DNA of 47,607 nt, from contig JAGHVO010000080.1 in NCBI GenBank assembly GCA_018064245.1, positions 1-47,607 of the forward strand, read 5' to 3'. This document shows positions 22,802-31,937 of this stretch, one piece after another. The notes below the pieces were generated by a model that was given only the letters and a program-made list of their open reading frames with translations, had not been told where the DNA came from and ran no database searches. Numbering within the stretch: position 1 is the first letter of the stretch; each line of letters starts with the position of its first letter. The DNA comes from Candidatus Colimorpha pelethequi. Its GTDB lineage: Bacteria > Bacteroidota > Bacteroidia > Bacteroidales > P3. The translations under genes and the position numbers were made by a program.

Positions 22802-24001
22802 ATGAAAATCAACAATACACTCACCATTATCAAGAAAGAATTCACTCGATTCTTCAGCGACCGTTCGATGGTCTTCACGACGGTCATCATGCCTGGTTTG
22901 CTCATCTACATCATCTATAGTCTTATGGGCGACAACATGAGTGAAAGCAATTTCACGGTAGAAGCCACCGAACCCACCACCGTCTATGTGGAAAATCTGC
23001 CACCGTCAATACTACCACTCTTCGACTCTATTCCCATGAACATTGTCACGCACGACATTGTATCAGAAGACATCATGAAACAATTGGGCGACAAGGAGAA
23101 CAACATCGCCTACATGATTTTCCCCGAGAATTTCGACTCCCTTGTGGCAAACTACGTCCCCGCATCTGAGACGCTGGCACCCAACATCAAGATTTTCTAC
23201 AACTCCGTCAACGATGGTTCGAGTATGACCTACCACATGCTCGACGGCGCTCTCAATGCCTACGAAGACAGCTATTGCAACCGCTTCGACGTAAACCGTT
23301 ACGACGATGCCGACTCGCCAAGCTTCGACCAAAGTGACGAAAGCGAGGTGATTTCCAATGTGCTGTCGCAACTCATCCCCATGCTCCTGCTGATGCTCCT
23401 CTTCTCGGGCTGCATGGCTGTAGGGCCCGCCTCCATCGCCGGCGAGAAAGAACGTGGCACCATTGCCACCCTGCTTGTCACCCCAATGAAACGCAGCCAA
23501 CTGGCTTTAGGCAAAATCATCTCTCTCTCTGTCTTCGCCACACTCAGCGGTCTCTCCAGCTTCATCGGCATCATCCTCTCCCTGCCCAAGATGTTCCATG
23601 CCGACGAACTGAATATGGATACAAACCTCTACAGCGCAAGCGAATACATCTTGCTGCTGCTGGTATTGCTGAGCACGGTACTGGTACTCATCAGCGTAAT
23701 CTCCAACCTCTCCGCCATCGCAAAGGATGTCAAGCAAGCCTCCACCATCAACATACCCGTATCGTTGATGATGATAGTTGTTGGCATGATGCCCATGATC
23801 ATGGGCGGCGCCACCGAAAATCCAACACTCTACCTCATTCCCTTCTACAACAGCGTAATGGCAATGACCGCCGTAATGGCACACGAAGCCACCGTCTTGA
23901 CCTTGGTGCTCACCATCTGCTCCAACCTCGTCTATGCAGGCTTGGGTGCATGGATTCTCACCAAACTCTTCGACTCCGAAAAAGTAATGTTCGGTAAGTA
24001 A
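22802..24001 (+). CDS. ABC-2 type permease (NatB-like)
   Basis: The product is 399 aa with the ABC-2 layout: one N-terminal membrane helix (about residues 22-42), an extracytoplasmic domain of about 140 residues, then five or six helices clustered from residue 195 on. The segment SGCMAVGPASIAGEKERGTI, then ATLLVTPM (about residues 200-230), is typical of the NatB/ABC-2 family, as is ILGKIISL-type (ALGKIISLSVF) sequence. It should form the export channel with the upstream ATPase. The transported molecule is unknown. Confidence 0.92.
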   Translation: MKINNTLTIIKKEFTRFFSDRSMVFTTVIMPGLLIYIIYSLMGDNMSESNFTVEATEPTTVYVENLPPSILPLFDSIPMNIVTHDIVSEDIMKQLGDKENNIAYMIFPENFDSLVANYVPASETLAPNIKIFYNSVNDGSSMTYHMLDGALNAYEDSYCNRFDVNRYDDADSPSFDQSDESEVISNVLSQLIPMLLLMLLFSGCMAVGPASIAGEKERGTIATLLVTPMKRSQLALGKIISLSVFATLSGLSSFIGIILSLPKMFHADELNMDTNLYSASEYILLLLVLLSTVLVLISVISNLSAIAKDVKQASTINIPVSLMMIVVGMMPMIMGGATENPTLYLIPFYNSVMAMTAVMAHEATVLTLVLTICSNLVYAGLGAWILTKLFDSEKVMFGK

Positions 24002-24059
24002 TGAATTGTAAAAAGTGAATTGAGAATAGTAATCAGGGACTCCAAACTAAACGTACGAC

Positions 24060-24827
24060 ATGGCTTCCGATTTCTTTAACTATCAGCAATTCACTATCCG
24101 CCAAAGTCATGCCGCCATGAAAGTAGGCACCGATAGCGACCTCCTCGGCACCCTTGCCACAGGAGGTCGGACTATCCTCGACATCGGCACTGGGACCGGC
24201 ATCATCTCCTTGATGCTGGCGCAACGGTATCCAGAAAGCAAGATCACCGCCATAGAGATTGATGCAGATGCCGTAGAAGATGCGCAGTACAACTTTAGCC
24301 ACTCTCCGTGGGAAGATCGCATTTCACTCATTCACATCTCATTGCAAGAATATCTAAAATCCAATTCCATATCTCCTAATCTTCAAATCAACAAATCAAC
24401 AAATCAACAAATCAACATCAAAAGATACGATTCCATAGTCTGCAACCCACCCTACTTCGACCGCAGTCTTGAATGTCCAAACCAAGGTCGCACACGCGCA
24501 CGACACACCTCCAGCCTACCCTTTCCCACACTTATAAACGGAGCCTACACACTGCTGGAAAACGACGGACTATTCTCCGTTTGCATTCCGCCAGAGGTTT
24601 TTGATGAATTCACACGCCTTTGCCTCATGTCGGGATTTTCAATCTACTCCACAACTTGCGTAAAAACCCTTCCTTCCAAGCCTCCGAAACGGTTCGTACT
24701 CACACTCAAAAAAGGCATTACCGAGTGTCCACAACAGTCCACCCACTGTCTGAGAAACCAAGACCACACCCGTTCAAGTTGGTACAAGGAACTGATGCGG
24801 GATTTTTTAATCTGCGGAGAATTATAA
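24060..24827 (+). CDS. trmN6: tRNA1(Val) (adenine37-N6)-methyltransferase with repeat-derived insert
   Basis: The product is 255 aa. It has the N-terminus FFNYQQFTIRQSHAAMKVGTD typical of TrmN6/YfiC, AdoMet motif ILDIGTGTGII (39-49) and the adenine motif NPPYF (129-133). It should place m6A next to the anticodon in tRNA-Val. Between the EYL segment and NPPYF (about residues 100-121) the sequence KSNSISPNLQINKSTNQQIN is encoded by tandem AATCAACA words like those between genes. Homologues usually have a short loop here. Core motifs are intact, so the enzyme may well work. It does not appear to belong to the ABC/SPFH run functionally. Confidence 0.9.
   Translation: MASDFFNYQQFTIRQSHAAMKVGTDSDLLGTLATGGRTILDIGTGTGIISLMLAQRYPESKITAIEIDADAVEDAQYNFSHSPWEDRISLIHISLQEYLKSNSISPNLQINKSTNQQINIKRYDSIVCNPPYFDRSLECPNQGRTRARHTSSLPFPTLINGAYTLLENDGLFSVCIPPEVFDEFTRLCLMSGFSIYSTTCVKTLPSKPPKRFVLTLKKGITECPQQSTHCLRNQDHTRSSWYKELMRDFLICGEL
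24366..24420. repeat. AATCAACA word array inside the trmN6 coding sequence
   Basis: CTAATCTTCAAATCAACAAA is followed by two further AATCAACA units and AATCAACATC. The period is eight, so the frame rotates through the unit. The same words fill intergenic gaps (for example 27300-27331). Confidence 0.8.
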
Positions 24828-24913
24828 AAAGATGCAATAAAACCCACTCAAACCATACTAATAAAACAGAAGTCAAAAAAACTTGTTTCATCAACAAAAA
24901 TAATCAACAGTGG

Positions 24914-24937
24914 CGCAATATTTTTAAAAGTATTGCG
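24914..24937. other. Short inverted repeat upstream of the Cys/His-rich secreted protein
   Basis: CGCAATA and TATTGCG form a seven-base stem with a ten-base AT-rich loop, 29 bases before the ATG. It could be a leader hairpin or a weak terminator of trmN6. Confidence 0.35.
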
Positions 24938-24965
24938 TTAAAAGAATTAACCAATTAAAATCACA

Positions 24966-25313
24966 ATGAAAAAAGTAGTTTTATTAGCAGCCGCTATCGT
25001 AATGGGCATGACCATTGCCAATGCACAAGAACCCGTTAAGAAAGAAGTGAAAGCAGCACCTGCAAAGGTTGAATGCCAACACAAATGCAATCACCAGTGC
25101 AACCACGGCCAAGCAGTGAAAGTGGAAGCTCAGGCTCAGAAAGCAGAAGCAAAGCCCTGCTGCGAAAAACAAGCTGCAAAACCCGTACAAGCAGAAGCCA
25201 AGAAATGTGAAAAGGCTCCTCAGGCAAAACAGCCCGCAAAGGCTCAACTGAAAGCCCAGCCCACAACCGTAAAGGCTCAGCCTGCACAGAAAGAAGTAAC
25301 TCCCAAGAAATAA
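24966..25313 (+). CDS. Secreted Lys/Ala/Gln-rich protein with a Cys/His cluster
   Basis: The product is 115 aa. A signal peptide (MKKVVLLAAAIVMGMTIANA, cleaved before QE) shows export. The mature part is low-complexity, rich in K, A, Q, E and P, with CQHKCNHQCNHG near residues 38-49, then CCEK and KKCEK. The Cys/His spacing would suit binding of a soft metal such as zinc or copper, but no known family is recognised and its role is inferred only from composition. It has a terminator after it and stands alone between trmN6 and lepA. Confidence 0.7.
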   Translation: MKKVVLLAAAIVMGMTIANAQEPVKKEVKAAPAKVECQHKCNHQCNHGQAVKVEAQAQKAEAKPCCEKQAAKPVQAEAKKCEKAPQAKQPAKAQLKAQPTTVKAQPAQKEVTPKK

Positions 25314-25340
25314 GTTTTTCTTTCGCGCTACACGCCAACC

Positions 25341-25376
25341 AAGTAGCGAACAGCCATCCGTTGTTCGCTACTTTTT
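25341..25376 (+). terminator. Rho-independent terminator after the Cys/His-rich gene
   Basis: AAGTAGCGAAC and GTTCGCTACTT form an 11-base perfect stem around an 11-base loop, followed by TTTGTTGTTTTT. Confidence 0.85.
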
Positions 25377-25442
25377 GTTGTTTTTCCTATAGGAAGGAAT
25401 TTTGAATATCTCCTATTCACTAATACACTAATCACTATCTCG

Positions 25443-27239
25443 ATGAACAAGAACATTCGCAACTTCTGCATCATCGCCCACATCGACCACGGCAAAAGCA
25501 CGCTTGCCGACCGACTACTTGAATACACCAACACCGTCTCCCAGCGCGAGATGCAAGACCAGGTGCTTGACGACATGGAACTGGAAAAGGAACGCGGCAT
25601 CACCATCAAGAGCCACGCCATCCAGATGAACTACAAAAGCACCACAACGGGCGAAGACTATGTGCTCAACCTCATCGACACTCCGGGCCACGTGGACTTC
25701 AGCTATGAAGTATCGCGTTCCATTGCCGCCTGCGAAGGCGCCTTGCTTGTGGTGGACGCCACTCAAGGCATTCAGGCACAGACCATCTCAAACCTCTACC
25801 TCGCTTTGGAGAACGACTTGGAAATCATTCCTGTAATGAACAAGATAGACCTCGACAGCGCCATGCCCGAAGAGGTAGCCGACGAAATCATGGACCTTAT
25901 CGGATGTCCCCGCGAAGATATCCTTTCTTGCAGCGCCAAGACTGGACAAGGCGTGCCCGAAATCCTCGAAGCCATCGTCAACCGCGTCCCCGCACCCGAA
26001 GGCGACGAGAACGCTCCGCTCCAAGCATTGGTTTTCGACTCGGTCTTCAATCCTTTCCGCGGCATCATCAGCTATTTCCGCATCATCAACGGCACCATCA
26101 AGACCAACGACTGGGTAAAATTCATCTCCACCGAGAAGGACTACCACGCTGACGAAATCGGTGTGCTGCGCCTCAACATGGAACCTCGCAAAACCATGCA
26201 GGCTGGCGACGTAGGCTACATCATCAGCGGCATTAAAACCAGCAAGGAGGTTCGCGTAGGCGACACCATCACCCACGTTGAAAATCCTTGCGAGAAAGCC
26301 ATCGAAGGCTTCGAGGCCGTCAAGCCGATGGTCTTCGCCGGCGTCTATCCCGTCGATACCGACGACTACGAAGAGCTGCGTGCCAGCATCGAAAAGCTGC
26401 AGCTCAACGATGCATCTCTTACTTTCGAACCCGAAAGTTCACTTGCACTAGGATTTGGCTTCCGTTGCGGATTCCTCGGACTGCTCCACATGGAAATCGT
26501 TCAGGAACGTCTTACCCGCGAGTTCAATATGGACGTCATCACCACCGTGCCTAACGTGCAGTACAAGGTCAAGCTCACCAACGGCTCCGAGATAGACGTT
26601 TACAATCCTTCGGGAATGCCCGAACCCAACAACATCAGCGAAGTTTATGAGCCTTACATCCATGCGCAGATCATCACCAAGGCCGACTACATCGGTCCCG
26701 TCATCAAGCTCTGCATGGACAAACGCGGCATCCTGAAAAACCAGAACTATCTCACCACCGACCGCATCGAGATTACCTTTGACCTACCTCTCGGCGAAGT
26801 GGTGTTTGATTTCTACGACAAACTCAAATCCATCTCCAAAGGCTACGCCTCGTTGGACTACTACCTCAACGGCTACCAGCCTTCAAAGCTCGTCAAGCTT
26901 GAAATCCTGCTCAACGGCGACCCCGTGGATGCGCTTTCAACCCTCACCTATGTCGATAACGCTTACCCCATCGGACGACGCATGTGCGAGAAACTCAAAG
27001 ACCTCATCCCGCGCCAGCAGTTCGACGTGGCCATCCAAGCAGCCATCGGAGGCAAAATCATCGCCCGCGAAACTGTGCGCCAAGTGCGTAAGGATGTAAC
27101 CGCCAAGTGCTACGGCGGCGACATCACACGTAAGCGCAAACTGCTCGAGAAACAGAAAGAAGGCAAGAAACGCATGCGCCAGGTAGGCAACGTGGAAGTG
27201 CCACAAAGCGCCTTCCTCGCAGTGCTCAAGCTCGACTAG
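25443..27239 (+). CDS. lepA: Translation elongation factor 4 (LepA)
   Basis: The product is 598 aa, the usual length. The GTPase P-loop is AHIDHGKST (about residues 12-20), switch elements and DTPGHVDF follow, and G4 is NKID. The C-terminal LepA-specific domain is complete ([18 protein letters not shown], then [11 protein letters not shown]). EF4 binds the ribosome and affects back-translocation and initiation under stress. The plain ATG start gives [17 protein letters not shown], as in the family. It is followed by repeat-filled DNA and a gene of unknown function. Confidence 0.97.
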   Translation: MNKNIRNFCIIAHIDHGKSTLADRLLEYTNTVSQREMQDQVLDDMELEKERGITIKSHAIQMNYKSTTTGEDYVLNLIDTPGHVDFSYEVSRSIAACEGALLVVDATQGIQAQTISNLYLALENDLEIIPVMNKIDLDSAMPEEVADEIMDLIGCPREDILSCSAKTGQGVPEILEAIVNRVPAPEGDENAPLQALVFDSVFNPFRGIISYFRIINGTIKTNDWVKFISTEKDYHADEIGVLRLNMEPRKTMQAGDVGYIISGIKTSKEVRVGDTITHVENPCEKAIEGFEAVKPMVFAGVYPVDTDDYEELRASIEKLQLNDASLTFEPESSLALGFGFRCGFLGLLHMEIVQERLTREFNMDVITTVPNVQYKVKLTNGSEIDVYNPSGMPEPNNISEVYEPYIHAQIITKADYIGPVIKLCMDKRGILKNQNYLTTDRIEITFDLPLGEVVFDFYDKLKSISKGYASLDYYLNGYQPSKLVKLEILLNGDPVDALSTLTYVDNAYPIGRRMCEKLKDLIPRQQFDVAIQAAIGGKIIARETVRQVRKDVTAKCYGGDITRKRKLLEKQKEGKKRMRQVGNVEVPQSAFLAVLKLD

Positions 27240-27335
27240 CGATTAGTGACTTTGACCTTAACCTTGACTTTGACCTTGACTTTAACTCATAACTCTCAAC
27301 TCAACAACTCAACAATTCAACAAATCAACAACAAA
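27240..27335. repeat. Hexamer array and AATCAACA-type words after lepA
   Basis: GACTTTGACCTTAACCTTGA, then CTTTGACCTTGACTTTAAC, fill 27248-27286. TCAACAACTCAACAATTCAA, then CAAATCAACAAC, run to the next ATG. In frame the array would add a (TL)n extension to the next protein, which I rejected. Confidence 0.85.
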
Positions 27336-27881
27336 ATGTCCCCCATCCTTTTCATCCTCCTCGTTATCCTTACCGTAGTAGCAACCGTAGCCGTCATGGG
27401 CTGGATTTTCTACAAAATCATCAAGTCCTATTTCAAGAACCAGCAGAAAACTCTGCTGCTCCAGATGAAACTCGACCAGCACGCCGAAGCCCTCAAGGTG
27501 GTTACGCCTATCCGCCTCCAAGCCTACGAGCGCATGGTGCTCTTTCTGGAACGCATATCTCCCGACAGCCTCATCCTCCGCTGCTACACTCCCGGTATGG
27601 ATCTCCGTCTGCTACAAGGCGTGATGACCAAGAACATCCGCGACGAATGGGAACACAACCTCAGCCAGCAGGTCTATCTCTCTTCCGAGTCCTGGACTCG
27701 CATCCGCGAAGCCAAAGAGGAGATGATCAACATCATCAACAGCTCAGCCGTACAGCTGCCCGCAACCGCCGAGACATCAACCCTCGCCGCAACCATTTTC
27801 GCCACCGCCGCAAAGCAAGCTCCCACCGACGCCGCTTTGGAATTCCTCAAGAAGGAAATCCGCGAAAACTTCAGTGACTAG
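27336..27881 (+). CDS. Conserved Bacteroidota protein with one N-terminal membrane helix
   Basis: The product (181 aa from ATG 27336) has one hydrophobic segment (about residues 3-27) and a soluble, helix-rich body. The segments PIRLQAYERMVLFLERISPDS and QGVMTKNIRDEWEHNLSQQ are the sort of sequence that recurs in Bacteroidota DUF-type proteins near lepA, but I cannot name the family. The C-terminal 40 residues are Ala-rich. It probably acts at the cytoplasmic face of the inner membrane. Confidence 0.75.
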   Translation: MSPILFILLVILTVVATVAVMGWIFYKIIKSYFKNQQKTLLLQMKLDQHAEALKVVTPIRLQAYERMVLFLERISPDSLILRCYTPGMDLRLLQGVMTKNIRDEWEHNLSQQVYLSSESWTRIREAKEEMINIINSSAVQLPATAETSTLAATIFATAAKQAPTDAALEFLKKEIRENFSD

Positions 27882-27882
27882 C

Positions 27883-27898
27883 AACCTTGACCTTAACT
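27883..27898. repeat. Short hexamer array
   Basis: AACCTTGACCTTAACT begins two bases after the stop codon, then TAATTCTCATTTGACCCACT and related words lead to the DUF2147 gene. Confidence 0.7.
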
Positions 27899-27933
27899 AA
27901 TTCTCATTTGACCCACTCTCAATTTTCAATTCA

Positions 27934-28392
27934 ATGAGACTCTTCAAATCCATTGCGCTGATCCTCTCAGTCCTTTTTTCCTCCAACACTTTTGCGCAGA
28001 AAGTGGAAGCTGACCAAATATTGGGTACCTACGTGCTCGAATCCATCATTACCGACGACATCGGACACGTGCTTATCACCAAGGCGAAAGACGGCTCCTA
28101 CCAAGGTCGCCTCGTATGGGTCAACCACCCCACCAATGCCGATGGCTCGGTGCGTTGCGACGACAACAACCCCGATCCACAACTGCGCAAACGTCGCTAC
28201 GACCAAGTGTATATTTTTCGTAACCTGAAATTCAAGAAAGACGAATGGGTGAACGGAAAACTCTACGACCCATTTTCTGGAAAAATGTTCAGCATCAAGT
28301 TCAAACTCGCCAAAAATGGCACCGACCTCGAAGCCCGCTACTACAAAGGCACCCCAGCCTTAGGCATTACAAAACCTTGGAAGAAGTTGTGA
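27934..28392 (+). CDS. DUF2147 family secreted protein
   Basis: The product is 152 aa. A signal peptide (RLFKSIALILSVLFSSNTFA) ends before QK. The mature part shows DUF2147 features: ILGTYV near the N-terminus, GSYQGRLVWV, a DDNNPD segment, RKRRYDQVYIFRNLKFK and WVNGKLYDPFSGKMFS. DUF2147 proteins are small periplasmic or extracellular beta-structured proteins of unknown role. The gene follows the lepA region after repeat-filled DNA. Confidence 0.9.
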   Translation: MRLFKSIALILSVLFSSNTFAQKVEADQILGTYVLESIITDDIGHVLITKAKDGSYQGRLVWVNHPTNADGSVRCDDNNPDPQLRKRRYDQVYIFRNLKFKKDEWVNGKLYDPFSGKMFSIKFKLAKNGTDLEARYYKGTPALGITKPWKKL

Positions 28393-28411
28393 CCTTGACC
28401 TTAACCTTAAC
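28391..28411. repeat. Hexamer array after the DUF2147 gene
   Basis: GACCTTGACCTTAACCTTAA, then CTAATTCTCAATT. The array overlaps the TGA stop codon by two bases. Confidence 0.8.
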
Positions 28412-28466
28412 TAATTCTCAATTACATCAGTCGTGTCCTTGACAACCACGCGAAAAAAACAAGACC

Positions 28467-29102
28467 ATGAAATTCAAAAACCAACAGGTGAGCGTGCTGT
28501 ATCTCTTCTTCAGCATTCTCTTTGTAGTCTGCCTTATCGCAGCAAATCTCTTTGAGACCAAACAATTCGCTTTCTTTGGCTTCAGCCAGACCGCCGGCGT
28601 CATCATCTTCCCTATCTCCTACATCATCAACGATGTGGTGTGCGAAGTATGGGGATTCCGCAAGACCCGCCAGCTCATCTGGATGGGATTCTTGATGAAC
28701 TTCTTTTTTGTAGGTGCCGGCGCGATCTGCGACATACTTCCTCCCGCACCCTACTACACCAACCAAGAAGGGTTTCACTCCATTTTCGGACTCACTCCGC
28801 GTATCACGGGGGCCTCGTTTGTAGCGTTCCTCGCAGGGTCGTTACTGAACGCATACACGATGGAGAAAATGAAAATCGTCCAAAAAGGAAAACACTTCTC
28901 CGTTCGCGCCATCCTCTCCACCATCTACGGCGAAACAACCGACTCCATCATCTTCTTCCCCCTCGCCTTCGGAGGTATCATTCCTTGGAAAGACATGCTT
29001 TGGCTCGCACTCATACAGGTAGGGCTCAAAACCATCTACGAAATCATCATCTTGCCTATTACCGTCCAAGTGGTAAAAGTCGTGAAAAAAATAGAAAATT
29101 GA
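28467..29102 (+). CDS. yhhQ: Queuosine precursor transporter (YhhQ/QPTR family)
   Basis: The product is 211 aa with about six membrane helices. It shows the YhhQ pattern: an early FxxxLIAANLFETKQF segment, ISYIINDVVCEVWGFRKTRQLIWMG and a late GETTDSIIFFPLAF segment. The family imports a queuine or preQ precursor for tRNA modification. It is followed by a long CACTAATCAC word array and then a promoter. Gene symbol by family similarity. Confidence 0.88.
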   Translation: MKFKNQQVSVLYLFFSILFVVCLIAANLFETKQFAFFGFSQTAGVIIFPISYIINDVVCEVWGFRKTRQLIWMGFLMNFFFVGAGAICDILPPAPYYTNQEGFHSIFGLTPRITGASFVAFLAGSLLNAYTMEKMKIVQKGKHFSVRAILSTIYGETTDSIIFFPLAFGGIIPWKDMLWLALIQVGLKTIYEIIILPITVQVVKVVKKIEN

Positions 29103-29165
29103 TAATGTAAAGCCTAATCGCTATTCACCAGTCACTAATCACCAATCACCGGTCACCAATCACTT
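29103..29165. repeat. CACTAATCACC word array
   Basis: About six near-copies of CAGTCACTAATCACCAATCA in the form (Y)CACYRRTCAC fill the space after yhhQ. No ORF is visible. Confidence 0.75.
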
Positions 29166-29192
29166 CCTTTTCATTATTCACTTTTTTTACCA

Positions 29193-29222
29193 TTTCCCTT
29201 TCACTAATTTTTCGTATCTTTG
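29193..29222 (+). promoter_or_regulatory. Promoter of the M23 peptidase gene
   Basis: TATCTTTG, followed by C (29215-29222), is a strong -7 box. A weak TTTC lies about 19 bases upstream. The start codon follows at 29255. Confidence 0.6.
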
Positions 29223-29254
29223 CAATTTATAGTATTTCAAAGAGACTAAATTTC

Positions 29255-30295
29255 ATGCATCACTATAAACTTATTATTCTTCTCGCAGCATTAACTCTCC
29301 TGCCTTGGCAGTCTTGGGCACAACAAGACACCACAGGAAAGGACAAAAAATCAGTCATCAAGGTCAACAAAATGGAGCTCATCTACCATGACGAGGACTT
29401 CGGTGACGTGGAAATCGACCAAAAGACGCCTCCTCCCGAGGACGAAAATAAAATCTACCGCAAGCCCGTCGTGCCGCCCCCTCCTTTGATGGCAGAAGGC
29501 GATGCCGAATATCACGACGACCCCGACTTGCCTATGCAAGTCTTCCAAATGATTGAGGACGAGGGTGCCGAGAGCGAAAATGAAATCCTTTACGAGAGCT
29601 TTGACTCGGAAATGATTCACTATCCCCGAAAGGATGCCGCACACATCAACGACACCGTAATCCTTTCTGACAAGCATTTCTCCTTCCCCACACCCCATTC
29701 GGCACGCGTCTCTTCGCATTTCGGACCACGCCGCCGCCGTTTCCACTATGGTGTCGATCTTGCGCTCCCCAAAGGAGAACCCATCTATGCCGCGTTTGAC
29801 GGCACCGTGCGTGTGTCGAAATACAACGGCTCCTACGGCAATTTGATTGTCATCCGTCACAACAACGGATTGGAGACCTACTACGCCCACCTCTCACAGC
29901 GCAACGTCATCCCCGGCGATGTTGTCAAGGCTGGTGAAGTCATCGGACTCTGCGGCAATACCGGCCGCTCCTATGGCAGCCACCTCCATTTCGAGATCCG
30001 CTACCTGGGCAACGCCATGAATCCCGAAAACGTCATTGACTGCTACTCCCACGAACTGATTTCCGAAACGCTCCACCTCACTCCCAATTCGTTCCGCAAA
30101 GTGGCGAAGAAAGGCGCCAGCAATGCCTCTTCGGGGAAAAGCAGCAGCGGCAGCAAATACTACAAGGTGCGCAGCGGCGACACCCTCAGCAAAATCGCAA
30201 AGCGCAACGGCACCACCGTCCGCAAACTCTGCCAACTCAACGGCATTCGTGAAACCGCAATCCTTCCTCTGGGCAAACGTTTAAGAGTGCGCTAA
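29255..30295 (+). CDS. M23 family peptidase with C-terminal LysM domain
   Basis: The product is 346 aa and exported (signal MHHYKLIILLAALTLLPWQSWA). A Pro/Glu/Asp-rich linker of about 125 residues leads to the M23 domain: HYGVDLALP with H164 and D168, GLETYYAHLS, and GSHLHFEIR with H245, so the zinc ligands and the catalytic His are intact. A LysM domain (YYKVRSGDTLSKIAKRNGTT, residues 302-345) binds peptidoglycan. The enzyme should cut peptide cross-links of the cell wall. It is probably a stand-alone transcription unit. Confidence 0.93.
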   Translation: MHHYKLIILLAALTLLPWQSWAQQDTTGKDKKSVIKVNKMELIYHDEDFGDVEIDQKTPPPEDENKIYRKPVVPPPPLMAEGDAEYHDDPDLPMQVFQMIEDEGAESENEILYESFDSEMIHYPRKDAAHINDTVILSDKHFSFPTPHSARVSSHFGPRRRRFHYGVDLALPKGEPIYAAFDGTVRVSKYNGSYGNLIVIRHNNGLETYYAHLSQRNVIPGDVVKAGEVIGLCGNTGRSYGSHLHFEIRYLGNAMNPENVIDCYSHELISETLHLTPNSFRKVAKKGASNASSGKSSSGSKYYKVRSGDTLSKIAKRNGTTVRKLCQLNGIRETAILPLGKRLRVR

Positions 30296-30372
30296 TAAGT
30301 GTAGAAGATTTGAAGATATTCAGATGTTCAGACTCTATATATCCGCAAATCTATAAATCTGTAAATCTATAA
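30296..30372. repeat. AATCTATAAATCTGTAAATC word array
   Basis: GATTTGAAGATATTCAGATG, then CGCAAATCTATAAATCTG and TAAATCTATAAATG directly before trmD. The last unit contains the trmD start codon. Confidence 0.65.
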
Positions 30373-31059
30373 ATGAGAATCGACATACTCACACTTTTCC
30401 CCAACATGATGTCCATGTTCTTTGAGGAATCCATCCTCAAACGCGCACAGGACAAGCATTTGGCTGAAATACATTTCCACGACCTCCACGACTACTCGCT
30501 CACACGCTACGGCAGCGTGGACGACTATCCCTACGGCGGCGGCGCTGGCATGGTGATGGCGGTAGAGCCGTTGGTAAACTGCATCGAAGACCTACAAAAG
30601 GAACGCACTTACGACGAAGTAATCTACACCGCACCCGATGGCGAAATGCTTTCGCAATCGATGAGCAACGAACTCTCTCTCAAGCAGAATCTTATGATTC
30701 TCTGCGGCCACTACAAAGGCATTGACGAGCGCGTGCGCGAACATTTCATCACCAAGGAAATCTCCATCGGCGACTATGTGCTCACGGGTGGCGAACTTGC
30801 CACGGCAGTCATCTGCGACACCGTTATCCGCCTCATCCCCGGCGTGATAGGCGACGAGCAGTCGGCCCTCAGCGATTCGTTCCAAGACGGTCTTGTGGCT
30901 CCGCCAGAATACACACGTCCACCCGAGTTTCGTGGATGGAAAGTGCCCGACATCCTGCTCAGCGGAAACCACGCCAAAATCGAACAATGGCGCTACGACC
31001 AAGCCATTCAACGCACCAAAGAGCGCCGACCAGAATTGCTGAAAGGCAACTGTGAATGA
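30373..31059 (+). CDS. trmD: tRNA (guanine37-N1)-methyltransferase TrmD
   Basis: The product is 228 aa. The N-terminus [13 protein letters not shown] and the trefoil-knot core [29 protein letters not shown] and [11 protein letters not shown] are family signatures. It adds m1G next to the anticodon to prevent frameshifting. The start ATG is the last unit of an AATCTATAAATG repeat. Usual neighbours such as rpsP and rimM are absent, which is common in Bacteroidota. Confidence 0.97.
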   Translation: MRIDILTLFPNMMSMFFEESILKRAQDKHLAEIHFHDLHDYSLTRYGSVDDYPYGGGAGMVMAVEPLVNCIEDLQKERTYDEVIYTAPDGEMLSQSMSNELSLKQNLMILCGHYKGIDERVREHFITKEISIGDYVLTGGELATAVICDTVIRLIPGVIGDEQSALSDSFQDGLVAPPEYTRPPEFRGWKVPDILLSGNHAKIEQWRYDQAIQRTKERRPELLKGNCE

Positions 31060-31229
31060 TAAAATGACAGACAATTGTAATAAATCTTGCTTTCTGACTT
31101 TATTATTTAGAGACAACGAACCATTTTACACCATTCAATCTTCATAAAGAATCATTGTTAAAGTTCCCTGGTCACAAGTCACTAATCACTATTCACCTTT
31201 ATTCTGAAATTAATTAATAATTTTATCAT

Positions 31230-31919
31230 ATGAACGAATTCGAAAAATACGCCACCAAGCATTGCGGCATCAGCAGCACCACCTACGCCAAGTACACCGC
31301 CGCCCTCAACCGTCAACTGAACCACGCCAATTTCAAAGACTCTCTCACCCCCTACATCGTTGAAGAGCGTCAGCTGAACGTTGCCCAGATGGACGTCTTC
31401 AGCCGCTTGATGATGGACCGCATCATCTTCCTCGGCACCGCCATCGACGACTACACCTCAAATGTCATCCAAGCACAGTTGCTTTTCCTCGAAAGCGTTG
31501 ACAGCCAGAAGGACATCCAGATTTACCTCAACTCTCCCGGAGGATCGGTATATGCAGGTCTCGGCATCTACGACACCATGCAGTACATCCAGCCTAAGAT
31601 TGCCACCATCTGCACCGGTTTGGCAGCCTCTATGGCAAGCGTATTGCTCTGCGCCGGCGAGAAAGGCATGCGTTGCGCTCTGCCCCACAGCCGCGTGATG
31701 ATTCACCAACCTATGGGTGGCGCCGAAGGTCAGGCTTCCGACATGGAAATCACCGTTCGCGAAATCCAGAAACTCAAGACCGAACTCTACGAAATCATCG
31801 CCAAGCACAGCGGACAGACCTTTGAACAGGTACACGCCGACAGCGACCGCGACCATTGGTTCACGGCCGAAGAGGCCAAGGCCTACGGCATGATTGACGA
31901 AGTGCTCATCAAAAAATAA
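31230..31919 (+). CDS. clpP: ATP-dependent Clp protease proteolytic subunit
   Basis: The product is 229 aa, slightly long because of an N-terminal extension of about 35 residues (NEFEKYATKHCGISSTTYAK). The catalytic Ser is S134 in GLAASMASV and His is H159 in MIHQPMGG; the acidic DSDRDHWF segment holds the Asp. The glycine-rich LNSPGGSVYAGLGIYD matches the family. Together with ClpX or ClpA it degrades proteins. Neither clpX nor tig is next to it here; both often are in other bacteria. A hairpin terminator follows. Confidence 0.95.
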   Translation: MNEFEKYATKHCGISSTTYAKYTAALNRQLNHANFKDSLTPYIVEERQLNVAQMDVFSRLMMDRIIFLGTAIDDYTSNVIQAQLLFLESVDSQKDIQIYLNSPGGSVYAGLGIYDTMQYIQPKIATICTGLAASMASVLLCAGEKGMRCALPHSRVMIHQPMGGAEGQASDMEITVREIQKLKTELYEIIAKHSGQTFEQVHADSDRDHWFTAEEAKAYGMIDEVLIKK

Positions 31920-31937
31920 GAATTCATTAAATTTTTG

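Noticed and set aside
22802..24001. Assigning the ABC pair as a sodium exporter
   Set aside because: Resemblance to NatAB is at fold level only; the sequence does not show the substrate.
24366..24420. CRISPR-like tandem repeat
   Set aside because: Units are contiguous eight-base words with no spacers, and they lie inside a coding sequence.
27246..27335. N-terminal extension MTLTLTLTLTLTLT on the protein after lepA
   Set aside because: It is the intergenic hexamer read in frame. A good ATG follows at 27336 and begins a typical membrane helix.
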